64,000 bases of DNA from an uncultured Paracoccaceae bacterium. GTDB lineage: Bacteria > Pseudomonadota > Alphaproteobacteria > Rhodobacterales > Rhodobacteraceae. Position numbers and translations under genes: made by a program. The stretch's first letter is position 1. Each line of letters begins with the position of its first letter. Shown here in pieces: positions 26,289 to 35,041 of the stretch. The DNA is taken from NCBI GenBank assembly GCA_947497065.1, contig CANMEQ010000008.1:1-64000 (forward strand), read 5' to 3'. The notes beneath the pieces were generated by a model, which searched no databases, had not been told where the DNA came from, and worked only from the letters and a program-made list of their open reading frames with translations.

Positions 26289-29200
26289 ATGAATGAGACA
26301 ACCGCAGCCTCCGAGCCCCCGCAATCCGCCTGGCTGATTAAAGGAAAAGCAACAGACCTACCTCTCGCTTTCGATATTGACATCGGTCCGACCAATCAAA
26401 GCGCTATTGGGCCTGGCGACTGGGCGTTCTTCCTGGATGAAAATGAATACATCTCGTCAGTCGGTCGGATCCTTCGCATCCGCTCGGACATCAAGGGCAG
26501 AACGATCTATTGCGATCAGTTCCAGACCATTGATCCGAAGACACCTCTCTCCAAGCTCGGCCTGACTATACCCACCGCACCGGTGACGCGTCTGCCTTGG
26601 GACGATTTTCTGCATGCGCTTCCACTACTCGGCGTTGCGACCCCCGAGGCGGTGCCGTTGAGCAATGATGTGAACTATGTTCGCGATCTCCTTGAGTTGT
26701 CGGTCCGCGACGATCTGCTTGGTCCAGCCGAGGGCCCTCATGAACTGATCAAGGACATGAGTGTCCGAGATCGCTATTTGGTAGGAAAACTGGCCCCGCG
26801 ACGGCCTGACGAAGACCAGACTTCACAGGTCGAGCCAGCTTCTTCTGCGAATGAGGCCGGAGACCTTGAGGACGAACGCACGGCATCTTTGCATGAACCC
26901 GGCGCTGAATTTGCCAGCGCGACCGGGCGTGTCGTGCCAGAAGACGATACGCTGGACGAAATCGACACGACCAATAATCAGTCACTCGTGCCTTCCAGCA
27001 TGGGTCTGACATTTTGCGTCGCTCCCGGCGTGGAAATACTGAATGTAGATGCTCGATGGGGACGCTATGATCGGGTTCCCAATGATGAACATGACATCGT
27101 CAAAACTCGACGCAATCGTCAAACCGGTCGCGAAGAGGAGGTCAAGGTCAGAGTATGGCAGCGCCTCCCATGTGGTGGGCCTGTTAGGCTGCCTTTGGTG
27201 GATGGTCAGATCAAGCCATCAGTTCCTGATCCCGACCAGCCAGACGTAAGACTGCAAGGTACGGTTAGAACAAATCAGAAAGGCGAACGCCTCGTAACGG
27301 TCTTTCTCGTGAACGGCCAAGTCGAGCCGAGCGACAACAAAGACCGCGCTTGGCTGTTTCAGCCTGAGATCGCAGTAGAATCCATTGAAGATAGCCCTGA
27401 CAAATCGGTTTTCAGGCGTCGTCCATCCAACGAGGTCGTGGTCGACGATGAGGAACGCGATCGGCTTGCTCTAATCTATCGCAACCGATTGGAGTTCGCG
27501 GTGGGACATGGCGTATCGGTTCACGTCGATGTAACGCCAAATGACCCTACGACTGCCCTACGAGTAGCAACACAAATCATCCCAAGCTACGAAGTAGCCG
27601 TTACGGAGACTCCAGGTCTCGACCAGCGTGACCGCCCGGCCATGCGACGCATGATCGACGAGGGCTGGCTCGACATGTCGAGACTGGCAGAGATGGAGCC
27701 AGATGCGTTGCGCGACGCTCTCAGCTGCCTAATCGACGATTATGCCATGTGGATCGACGAACAGAAGGCGAGACTGGGTAGCGAAATCTTGGGTTTTGAT
27801 GATCCAGGCAAAGACGTCATCGCTCGTTGTGAAGAAATACAGATCCGCCTGCGGGAGGGAATGGAAACCCTGCTCACAGACGCCGATGCGCTAAACGCGT
27901 TCCGCTTTGCAAACCGGTCCATGGCCATGCAGCGCGTACGAAGCATCTTCGCCCTCAAGCGCAGACGGAACGAGGCGGTCGACGTTGTCTCTTTGAACGT
28001 CCCCAAAAACAGATCGTGGCGACCTTTTCAGCTCGCATTCGTGCTGCTGTCGATCCCGTCCCTGGCAGATCCAGAACACCCAGATAGGACAAACCCAATC
28101 GAGGCTTTTGCTGACCTGCTTTGGTTCCCAACGGGTGGCGGCAAGACCGAAGCTTATCTGGGTGTCGCAGCTTTTACGATGGCGATGCGACGTTTGAAGA
28201 ATGACTTGGGAGGTCTCGACGCTTCGCGAGGCCTTGCCGTCATTATGCGCTATACGTTGAGACTCCTGACGTTGCAGCAGTTCCAGAGGGCAACCACGCT
28301 TCTATGTGCGATGGAGGTTATCCGACGCTCAGACGATACGATTTGGGGCAAGGAACCGTTCACGCTTGGCTTGTGGGTTGGCAATCGCGTCACCCCTGGG
28401 TCTACCGACGCATCCCACCAGGCGATCGGCGCAATTCGCAACAACGACCGCAGCAAGTCCGGCATTGCATCACCTGCACAGTTGACCAGTTGCCCCTGGT
28501 GTGGCTCCGAAATTTCTGGCGGCCGCGACATCGAGGTGGACAAGATTGGTGGTAGAACGCTGATCCATTGTGGCGACAAGCTCGGCAGTTGCGACTTTTC
28601 AAAAGCGAAATCGAACAGTCAGCTCCATCCGGGCTTGCCTGTGAAAGTGGTCGACGAGGAAATTTATCATCGGCCACCTACGATGATGATCGCTACGGTG
28701 GACAAATTCGCCATGATGGCATGGCGGCCAGAAGTTCGCGCTCTTTTCGGTAGAGTTGAACAAGAATGTTCGCGCCATGGCTTACTGTGGCCAAGTCATG
28801 ATTGTGGCACCGGGCACCGAGCTGCTGGAGCGTATCCCGCCGCCAAAGTGAAACCGATCCGGGCCATACGCCCACCGGATCTTATTATCCAAGATGAGTT
28901 TCACCTCATCAGCGGTCCGCTTGGCACGATGGTAGGCCTTTATGAAACGTCAGTGGATGAACTAAGCAGTTGGAAGCTTGGGGAGAAAACGGTGCGTCCA
29001 AAGATTGTCGCATCCACTGCGACGGTGCGGCGCGCTGATGATCAAGTACGCAACGTATTCATGCGTAGGACTTCAGTTTTTCCGCCATCTGGGCTTGATG
29101 TTGAAGACAATTTTTTCTCGGTTCAGAGGCCAATCCACGAGAAGCCAGGGCGGCGCTACATAGGGCTCTGCGCACCAGGCAGTTCGCGGCCAGCGGTACT

Positions 29201-30278
29201 TATCAGGACCTATACGGCCTTCCTTACCGCAGCTCAGGCACTGTTCGATCGGTTCGGACCGGTGGCCGACCCCTATATGACGTTGGTTGGCTATTTCAAT
29301 TCGCTGCGTGAGCTTGGTGGAATGAAACGATTGGCAGAGGACGATGTTCAGACACGATCCTTCCGAGTCAACATGAGCTTGGTGGATCGCCCGGGACTTT
29401 CCCAGAGGCGGGTCGAGGAAATCAGCGAATTGACATCGCGGGTCTCCAGTCAAGACATACCTAGATACCTTGATCAGCTGGAAGTTCCATTCGAGGGCAC
29501 CTTTGATCCGGTTCAGGATAAGTGGATGACCAATAGGACACCTGGCGACGCTAAACCCATTGACGCGGTCTTGGCTACAAACATGCTTTCCGTCGGTGTT
29601 GATGTGAACCGTCTAGGGATAATGGTAGTAAACGGTCAGCCCAAAGGGACGGCGGAGTACATTCAGGCTACTAGCCGTGTAGGCCGAGCGTCACCAGGCC
29701 TCGTTGCAACCGTTCTGACCTGGGCGCGTCCTCGCGACCTTTCGCACTATGAAACCTATGAAAACTACCATGCGACGTTCTATCAGCACGTTGAGGCCCA
29801 GTCTGCTACACCATTCTCACCGCGTGCGTTGGACCGAGGGCTAACTGGCGCAATGCTTTCACTCATGCGCCATACCTACGATCCATTTTCTTCAAATGAA
29901 GGTGCAGGGGCAATGACCAGCCCTAGCCGCAATGAGATGCTGGAGACGATCAGTGCAATCAGCGCACGAACGTGGGAAGTGACCGAAAACTCTGCGAAGA
30001 AGGGCTTGACCGAAGACGAAATGAAAAGCCGAGCCGACGATTGGGCCAATGAGGCAGGCGTCGGAGGTAGAACACTAGTCTACCAAAAACATGGTGCCGG
30101 TCCAACATCCTACCCGCTCCTTGCAAAGCCAGGGATAAAGCCATGGACCGATTGGACCGTCCCGATGTCCATGCGAGAAGTTGAACCCGGTGTAAGGCTC
30201 ATCATGGAGGACGATCGTTCGAACACTGATCCAACTTGGCGACCGCGAATTACGACGGACGAGGAGGACTCAGAATGA
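26289..30278 (+). CDS. drmA: DISARM core helicase DrmA
   Basis: A 1329-aa SF2-type helicase core of DISARM. Walker A PTGGGKT is near residue 613. A zinc-binding insertion lies near 735-765 (CPWCGS, then HCGDKLGSCDF). The DEFH box (IQDEFHLISGPLG) is near 868, then ASTATVRR, then SVGVDVNRLG near 1100 and the motif VI-like ATSRVGR. The N-terminal 500 residues contain an acidic Glu/Asp-rich segment (about 170-240). I take the ATG two bases after the drmMI stop rather than an in-frame TTG overlapping it. The stop overlaps drmB. DrmA with DrmB is the DNA-translocating core in the described system. Confidence 0.9.
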   Translation: MNETTAASEPPQSAWLIKGKATDLPLAFDIDIGPTNQSAIGPGDWAFFLDENEYISSVGRILRIRSDIKGRTIYCDQFQTIDPKTPLSKLGLTIPTAPVTRLPWDDFLHALPLLGVATPEAVPLSNDVNYVRDLLELSVRDDLLGPAEGPHELIKDMSVRDRYLVGKLAPRRPDEDQTSQVEPASSANEAGDLEDERTASLHEPGAEFASATGRVVPEDDTLDEIDTTNNQSLVPSSMGLTFCVAPGVEILNVDARWGRYDRVPNDEHDIVKTRRNRQTGREEEVKVRVWQRLPCGGPVRLPLVDGQIKPSVPDPDQPDVRLQGTVRTNQKGERLVTVFLVNGQVEPSDNKDRAWLFQPEIAVESIEDSPDKSVFRRRPSNEVVVDDEERDRLALIYRNRLEFAVGHGVSVHVDVTPNDPTTALRVATQIIPSYEVAVTETPGLDQRDRPAMRRMIDEGWLDMSRLAEMEPDALRDALSCLIDDYAMWIDEQKARLGSEILGFDDPGKDVIARCEEIQIRLREGMETLLTDADALNAFRFANRSMAMQRVRSIFALKRRRNEAVDVVSLNVPKNRSWRPFQLAFVLLSIPSLADPEHPDRTNPIEAFADLLWFPTGGGKTEAYLGVAAFTMAMRRLKNDLGGLDASRGLAVIMRYTLRLLTLQQFQRATTLLCAMEVIRRSDDTIWGKEPFTLGLWVGNRVTPGSTDASHQAIGAIRNNDRSKSGIASPAQLTSCPWCGSEISGGRDIEVDKIGGRTLIHCGDKLGSCDFSKAKSNSQLHPGLPVKVVDEEIYHRPPTMMIATVDKFAMMAWRPEVRALFGRVEQECSRHGLLWPSHDCGTGHRAAGAYPAAKVKPIRAIRPPDLIIQDEFHLISGPLGTMVGLYETSVDELSSWKLGEKTVRPKIVASTATVRRADDQVRNVFMRRTSVFPPSGLDVEDNFFSVQRPIHEKPGRRYIGLCAPGSSRPAVLIRTYTAFLTAAQALFDRFGPVADPYMTLVGYFNSLRELGGMKRLAEDDVQTRSFRVNMSLVDRPGLSQRRVEEISELTSRVSSQDIPRYLDQLEVPFEGTFDPVQDKWMTNRTPGDAKPIDAVLATNMLSVGVDVNRLGIMVVNGQPKGTAEYIQATSRVGRASPGLVATVLTWARPRDLSHYETYENYHATFYQHVEAQSATPFSPRALDRGLTGAMLSLMRHTYDPFSSNEGAGAMTSPSRNEMLETISAISARTWEVTENSAKKGLTEDEMKSRADDWANEAGVGGRTLVYQKHGAGPTSYPLLAKPGIKPWTDWTVPMSMREVEPGVRLIMEDDRSNTDPTWRPRITTDEEDSE

Positions 30279-32116
30279 GCAGGACACCCGTTGGAGAAAT
30301 CCGCCCTAGCCAGCTTCTTTGGACCTATGGTCCTGGTGCACTCATCGACCTGCCAAACCTATCGGTCGTCACAATGGGCATTGATCGCTGGGAAAAAGAC
30401 ACATGTCAGCCCATCCAAGAAGCACGCCTCCTGGCAAATGTAAGAAGCGTTCTTGGGCCACAGGTCGAAGCACTGCGAATGCCACCAGTTGGAGAGGGCG
30501 ATGCAGTGGATCCATTCTCGGCCGCCGCACTCATAGGCGTCCCGGTCAAGCCTTTTCCTAGGTGGCTGCGCTGCGTAAAATGCGGATTGCTGTCCCCATA
30601 CGACGCAGGCTTGTTCAAGCTGCGTGAAAATAGATACCGGCCAGAGCTCACGCGTTTTGTTCACGAGGGTTGCAGAGGTTCAAAAAACGATCAGAGAGCG
30701 CGAGATGCGGACGCCGTTCCGGCTCGTTTCCTAATGGCCTGCCGCGCAGGTCATTTGGATGATTTCGCTTGGGACTGGTTCGTGCATAGCGGTCCGAGTT
30801 CGTGTCGGGCAACTCTAAGGTTCTTTGAAAGTGGGGCCTCCTTGCAGACTGAAAATCTTTGGGTGAAATGTGACGGCTGTGGAGCGTCGAAAAATATGGC
30901 GCAAGCATTCGGCCAGGCTGGGCGTGACAACTTACCAGCGTGTCGCGGACGCCACCCGCACGTCGACCGTTTCGAAGACGATTGCCAAGAAGCTCCGCGA
31001 GCAATCTTGTTGGGAGCGACCAATAGTTGGTTTCCAGTCACCCTGTCGGCCTTGGCGATCCCTCAATCCGGCGATCCGCTATTACAGATCATTGCCGATG
31101 GCTGGACCTTCTTTGAAGACACTAGCTCGGAAGCCGAGGTTGGCTTTGTGGTTAAGACCTTGAAGAAGACTGCACAGCTTCCGGGGATTGAACAGTTCAC
31201 CAAAGAGCAGATCTGGGCGGCGGTAGAAAACCATCGCGCGGGCGGCTCCGCGGTCGAGCAAAGCGATCTAAAGGGTCCCGAATGGGATGCTCTGACCGCT
31301 GCTAAACCTCCTACTGATTACCCCCACTTTATGAGCAAGAAAGTAGGGGTTCCCAAAGGTTTCAGCTCAGCCATCTCTGGGGTGCTGCTCTTAGAGCGCC
31401 TTCGTGAGGTGAACGCACTATTGGGCTTTACGAGAGTGGAATCACCGGAGGAAGGTGCTGGCGATGAGGCCGCACCACGTGCGCCCCTTGGTCGAAGTGC
31501 GCCCAGTTGGGTGCCAGCAACCCAGGTGCATGGTGAAGGAATATTCATTCGCTTAGACTCAGCGATCCTGCAGACGTGGGCAGACAAAGCGGCTGTCAAG
31601 GCGGTAGATGAACGACTTCGGCAAGGGCACCGTGGGTGGCGACACAAGCGAAACCTTGATCCCCAAGTAGGCTATCCCGGCATCCGGTATGTGATGCTTC
31701 ATACACTCGCGCACATGTTGATCCGCGAGCTTGCCCTTGAGTGCGGTTATAATGCCGCAAGTATTCGCGAACGAATTTACGCAGATGTTGAAGATGAAAA
31801 CGACCAAGCCGGATTTCTCATTTACACGGCTGCCGCCGACTCTGATGGCACCCTCGGAGGCCTTGTGGAGTTAGGAAAACCTGAAAACCTTGGTCGACTA
31901 CTGCGCCAGGCACTTGAGCGAGCACATGTTTGTGCGTCGGATCCGTTGTGTTCGGAGCATGACCCCAGCAAAGATCAATCTCTGCACGGTGCCGCGTGTC
32001 ATGCTTGCTCGTTCGTCTCAGAGACATCATGTGAAATGGGAAATCGGCACCTTGATCGCTCGCTCGTCGTGCCGACGCTCGAAAACCCTGATGCAGCTTT
32101 CTTTGAGGCGATCTGA
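30275..32116 (+). CDS. drmB: DISARM protein DrmB (DUF1998)
   Basis: A 613-aa protein with Cys clusters. CVKCG is near residue 100 and CDGCG near 200, both zinc-ribbon-like. The C-terminal DUF1998 domain (from about 470: YVMLHTLAHMLIRELALECG) ends with the conserved Cys cluster CHACSFVSETSCEMGN near 575-590. DUF1998 proteins act as helicase partners; in DISARM DrmB binds DrmA. The start is the ATG overlapping the drmA stop, after GAGGAGGA; an in-frame upstream start is rejected. The stop overlaps the drmC start (TGATG). Confidence 0.9.
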   Translation: MSRTPVGEIRPSQLLWTYGPGALIDLPNLSVVTMGIDRWEKDTCQPIQEARLLANVRSVLGPQVEALRMPPVGEGDAVDPFSAAALIGVPVKPFPRWLRCVKCGLLSPYDAGLFKLRENRYRPELTRFVHEGCRGSKNDQRARDADAVPARFLMACRAGHLDDFAWDWFVHSGPSSCRATLRFFESGASLQTENLWVKCDGCGASKNMAQAFGQAGRDNLPACRGRHPHVDRFEDDCQEAPRAILLGATNSWFPVTLSALAIPQSGDPLLQIIADGWTFFEDTSSEAEVGFVVKTLKKTAQLPGIEQFTKEQIWAAVENHRAGGSAVEQSDLKGPEWDALTAAKPPTDYPHFMSKKVGVPKGFSSAISGVLLLERLREVNALLGFTRVESPEEGAGDEAAPRAPLGRSAPSWVPATQVHGEGIFIRLDSAILQTWADKAAVKAVDERLRQGHRGWRHKRNLDPQVGYPGIRYVMLHTLAHMLIRELALECGYNAASIRERIYADVEDENDQAGFLIYTAAADSDGTLGGLVELGKPENLGRLLRQALERAHVCASDPLCSEHDPSKDQSLHGAACHACSFVSETSCEMGNRHLDRSLVVPTLENPDAAFFEAI

Positions 32117-32877
32117 TGGAACCGCTCCTGCTTGCCGTGACAGAAATTGTCTCTTTGCTTCCTCCCTCTCGAGTGCAGTCAATTGCTGAACGGATCCGTG
32201 TTTCAACCCCTGAGGGTGCTGGGCGGACCTTTCACCAGCTTGTAAGTACTCCTGGTGCGCGCGCGGCATTGGATGACCTCGTGTCGAACTGGAAGACATC
32301 TGCGATTTCTGGAGAGCATCTGTCGGGTTTGCTAATTGGTGCCGCCCATTTGCGTGGCCATACACTTCAAGAAGGCAACGTCGAACTTGTTTGGACCGGT
32401 CCTCAAACCCCGTTCGTCCCGACACGCCGAACAGAACAAGTGTTACTGGATCTCATAAATCGAGCGAAGACCGACATATTCCTCGTCAGTTTCGTTGCAT
32501 TTGACTTTCCAACTGTGGTCGATGCATTGAATGCAGCAATCTCGCGCGACGTGAATGTCAAAGTGCTGTTGGAGAGCTCAGTCTTTCATGGTGGCAGTCT
32601 CTCGGTAGATCCAGTCGCTACCATGCGAAAGCACGTTCCTGTTGCATCTCTTTTTGCTTGGACTGATAGAGCAGCACCCTTCGCAGATGGCAAAGTCCAC
32701 GCAAAGGTTGTTGTCGCCGATGGGGAAATTGCTTTTCTGACCAGTGCAAACTTGACTGGACACGCGCTGGAAAAAAACATGGAAGCAGGCGTGGTTATAG
32801 ATGGAGGTAAGGTCCCTCAGGACCTTCGCGCTCATCTTGAGGCACTGATTGCAACCAAGGTTATCCGTAGGCTTTAA
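32116..32877 (+). CDS. drmC: DISARM phospholipase-D-like protein DrmC
   Basis: A 253-aa PLD-superfamily protein with a single HKD motif (HAKVVVADGEIAFLTSANLT, about residues 195-214); PLD nucleases with one motif act as dimers. The N-terminal ~90 residues are helical. Last gene of the drmDMIABC string. In the described system DrmC is associated with all DISARM loci but is reported as dispensable for protection in at least one tested system. The motif is intact here. Confidence 0.9.
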   Translation: MEPLLLAVTEIVSLLPPSRVQSIAERIRVSTPEGAGRTFHQLVSTPGARAALDDLVSNWKTSAISGEHLSGLLIGAAHLRGHTLQEGNVELVWTGPQTPFVPTRRTEQVLLDLINRAKTDIFLVSFVAFDFPTVVDALNAAISRDVNVKVLLESSVFHGGSLSVDPVATMRKHVPVASLFAWTDRAAPFADGKVHAKVVVADGEIAFLTSANLTGHALEKNMEAGVVIDGGKVPQDLRAHLEALIATKVIRRL

Positions 32878-33299
32878 CTTGATAGTTTAAGCCGTAGTGC
32901 TCGGCGCAGAGATTTAGATAGACTGCATCAGGGCTCAACGGGCCTTCGGCCCGCTCACCCCGATCCAGACATCATTCTTTTTTGTTTGGTCCGCCCAACA
33001 TCCCTGACCGTGGCGGTCAACCTTAGTCCATCCCCAAAATCAGCCACCAATTTCCCCTGTCTCGCGGGCGAGCCATTCCTCGCGGGGCAAATTGGCGTCT
33101 GATTTTGGCGCAGACATTTTCTTCGCAAATGTGGCCGATTGACAGCCCCCTTCAGGGCCGTGGGTCGGGCTTTGCCCTCTCCCACTCTGTTCCGCCGAAT
33201 ACATGCGTATTCGGTCAGATCAGGTGGCCGAGGCGCAGCCCATCGGCGGAAAGTGGGCGCACAGCCTCACCCGCGTCACTTTGATTGAGGAGGCCACAA
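32878..33299. other. Intergenic stretch between drmC and ardC
   Basis: No gene seen. It contains the hairpin CGGGCC-ttc-GGCCCG (32939-32953) 61 nt after drmC, which could end the DISARM transcript. It also contains a diverged copy of the leader block of 16715-16765 (about 33051-33150) and a palindrome at 33195-33214. The ardC promoter should lie here. Confidence 0.5.
33195..33214 (+). promoter_or_regulatory. Perfect palindrome upstream of ardC (candidate operator)
   Basis: CCGAATAC-atgc-GTATTCGG: 8-bp perfect arms with a 4-nt centre, 85 bp before the ardC start. Symmetry suggests a dimeric repressor site controlling the early-entry antirestriction operon. Confidence 0.45.
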
Positions 33300-34178
33300 A
33301 TGGCACCGAAGTTTGATGTTTATGCCCATGTCACCGAAACTATTATTGCAGAGATCGAGGTAGGCACGCCGCCGTGGCGCAAGCCGTGGACTGGAAGCGC
33401 GTCCGGCATTGCCCTGCCGACACGGCACAACGGCGAGGAGTATCGCGGGATTAATATCCTGATGCTCTGGGTCATGGCGGCCAAGCATGGCTATGTGTCC
33501 AGCCGCTGGATGACCTACAAACAGGCGCAGGAGCTGGGCGGACAGGTCCGCAAAGGTGAAACGTCGTCGACCGTGGTCAAATACGGGACGTTCACCCGAG
33601 AGAATGAGTTGGGCATCGAGGAAGAGCTGCCCTATGCGCGCGCATACCGCGTGTTCAATGCCGATCAGATCGAGGGTTTGCCGGAGGACTACTACATCCG
33701 GCCTGAGGCCCCGCGCGATCTTGGGACGGCGAAAGATCCAGCGCTTGAGGCGTTTTTCAGCCGAACGGGGGCGGAGATCCTCACCAGCGACGACCCACGC
33801 GCTTATTACAGCCCCGCCAAAGATCACATCCACATGCCGCCGATTGCCACGTTTCACGATGCGGCAGGCTACTATGGGACCTTGGCCCATGAGGTGATCC
33901 ATTGGACTGGTAGCGAAAAGCGGCTGGAGCGGATCAAGAAGTTTGCGAACCGCGAAGCCTATGCCTTTGAAGAGTTGGTGGCAGAAATTGGTGCTTGTTT
34001 CCTCGGTGCCCAGATTGGTGTTGCGCCGGAATTCGGCCAAAGCGCCGCTTATGTCGAAGGGTGGTTGAAAGCGCTCAAAGAGGACAAGCGGGCGATTTTT
34101 CGCGCGGCGTCCGAGGCGCAGAAAGCTGCCGACTTTGTTTTGCACGCAGCAGGTCAGAGCAAGGAGGTGGCGGCATGA
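33300..34178 (+). CDS. ardC: ArdC-like antirestriction protein (ssDNA-binding plus zincin metallopeptidase)
   Basis: A 292-aa protein. The N-terminal ArdC domain (about residues 1-130; contains PPWRKPWTG and GINILMLW) is a ssDNA-binding module. The C-terminal zincin-like metallopeptidase domain has the HExxH motif HEVIHW near residue 197 and a downstream Glu-rich helix AFEELVAEIGACF. ArdC proteins protect conjugatively transferred DNA from restriction. The start is the ATG after GGAGG; an upstream in-frame TTG is rejected. Three small genes follow with overlaps. A reverse open frame across it is a shadow. Confidence 0.9.
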   Translation: MAPKFDVYAHVTETIIAEIEVGTPPWRKPWTGSASGIALPTRHNGEEYRGINILMLWVMAAKHGYVSSRWMTYKQAQELGGQVRKGETSSTVVKYGTFTRENELGIEEELPYARAYRVFNADQIEGLPEDYYIRPEAPRDLGTAKDPALEAFFSRTGAEILTSDDPRAYYSPAKDHIHMPPIATFHDAAGYYGTLAHEVIHWTGSEKRLERIKKFANREAYAFEELVAEIGACFLGAQIGVAPEFGQSAAYVEGWLKALKEDKRAIFRAASEAQKAADFVLHAAGQSKEVAA

Positions 34179-34378
34179 CCCCGGACTACCACAGCGATGA
34201 TTTTGCGACCGCGCGTCTGGAAGATACGGTCAGCCTGCGAAGCGCCGCCCGTGAGGCGCGCGCCACGCTTTACGCGGTGTTGAACCGGCTGGAGCTGAAC
34301 GATCTGGACGGGGAGGAGCAGCTCTATATCGATGACTGTCTTGGGGCGCTCGCAATCCTTGAGGAGGCGCTGCGATGA
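34175..34378 (+). CDS. Small acidic protein downstream of ardC
   Basis: A 67-aa, helix-rich acidic protein (SLRSAAREARATLYAVLNRL). Its ATG overlaps the ardC stop (ATGA) after AAGGAGGTGG, a near-ideal ribosome site, so it is translated with ardC. Family not recognised. The next gene overlaps its stop by 4 bp. Confidence 0.65.
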   Translation: MTPDYHSDDFATARLEDTVSLRSAAREARATLYAVLNRLELNDLDGEEQLYIDDCLGALAILEEALR

Positions 34379-34599
34379 CCTTGGAAGGCATCAAAGCAGC
34401 AGTGGACGCGGGCAACCGCGTTCACTGGGTCAACAGCGGGTATGTGGTGACGCGTGATGGCCTCGGGCAATACCTCATCACCTTCACACGGAATGGGTCA
34501 GCTATCGGCTTGACCAGTCGGGATGGCACTCGCCTGAACGGCGAGCCTGACGAATTTTTCATTAAGGAAAGTGCAGAGGTTCAACATGAAGTATTCTGA
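34375..34599 (+). CDS. Small hypothetical protein of the ardC operon
   Basis: A 74-aa protein. Its N-terminus (MTLEGIKAAVDAGNRVHWVN) is a pattern seen in short plasmid-borne proteins, followed by alternating strands. It overlaps both neighbours, so the four genes are one translational unit. No function is known to me. Confidence 0.65.
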   Translation: MTLEGIKAAVDAGNRVHWVNSGYVVTRDGLGQYLITFTRNGSAIGLTSRDGTRLNGEPDEFFIKESAEVQHEVF

Positions 34600-34867
34600 C
34601 ATCAAGCAAGCGGCCCGAGAGGGCCGCGCCAGCGTGCATCTTCATGGGTTCTGCAATCTGCCCGATGGCGGGCAGGAGTATTGTGATGATCCAGCACTGA
34701 TCGATGGCTGGGCGATCTATGTCCGAGTAGAGACCCCAGAGGACCCGCAACAGCCCTTTGATTTATACGAGCTGCCCGATCATCAAACCTATGCCAGCGC
34801 CGACGGCGCGGCCTGCGCAATAGCGCTGCAATTGCTTGGCGATGCTGAGGCGTGGAACCACGACTAG
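34586..34867 (+). CDS. Small hypothetical protein, last gene of the ardC operon
   Basis: A 93-aa acidic protein starting MKYSDIKQAAREGRASVHLH. It has three Cys and no known motif. I took the internal ATG after AGAGG rather than an upstream in-frame start. Paired hairpins follow the stop, so it ends the transcript. Confidence 0.65.
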   Translation: MKYSDIKQAAREGRASVHLHGFCNLPDGGQEYCDDPALIDGWAIYVRVETPEDPQQPFDLYELPDHQTYASADGAACAIALQLLGDAEAWNHD

Positions 34868-34890
34868 TGGTGCCATGCCTTGCGCATGTG

Positions 34891-34926
34891 GCCGGGCTTT
34901 GCCCGGCGGTCGCAGCCTAAGGCTGC
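34891..34926 (+). terminator. Tandem hairpins ending the ardC operon
   Basis: GCCGGGC-ttt-GCCCGGC (34891-34907) and GCAGCC-taa-GGCTGC (34912-34926) lie 24 and 45 nt after the last stop. Both are perfect; neither has a U-tract. Confidence 0.55.
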
Positions 34927-34939
34927 TCCAAACGGAATA

Positions 34940-35005
34940 CAGGCAGTTGATGCAATAATATAATATTGAATCAATTATGGCAAAATGCCATAACAGGGCT
35001 GCCTG
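34940..35005 (+). other. Candidate oriT and mob control region
   Basis: It lies just upstream of mobC and relaxase. Nested inverted repeats: CAGGCAG (34940-34946) with CTGCCTG (34999-35005), and TTATGGCA-aaa-TGCCATAA (34975-34993). It is AT-rich relative to its surroundings. Position and nested symmetry fit a MOBP oriT; I cannot place the nick. Confidence 0.45.
34947..34972 (+). promoter_or_regulatory. Operator-like palindrome of the mob operon (shared with virB operon)
   Basis: The core CAATAATATAATATTG (34953-34968) contains TATAAT and has CAATA/TATTG symmetry. 14 of 16 bases match the reverse-strand element at 53693-53708 before the virB operon, and both are preceded by TTGAT and followed by ATC. 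Confidence 0.55.
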
Positions 35006-35041
35006 TATGATGCTGGCAAGAAATAGGGGTGATTACTTCAC

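Noticed and set aside
33276-34145. Minus-strand 289-codon open frame opposite ardC
   Set aside because: The plus frame encodes a clear ArdC with HExxH; the reverse product matches no family pattern.
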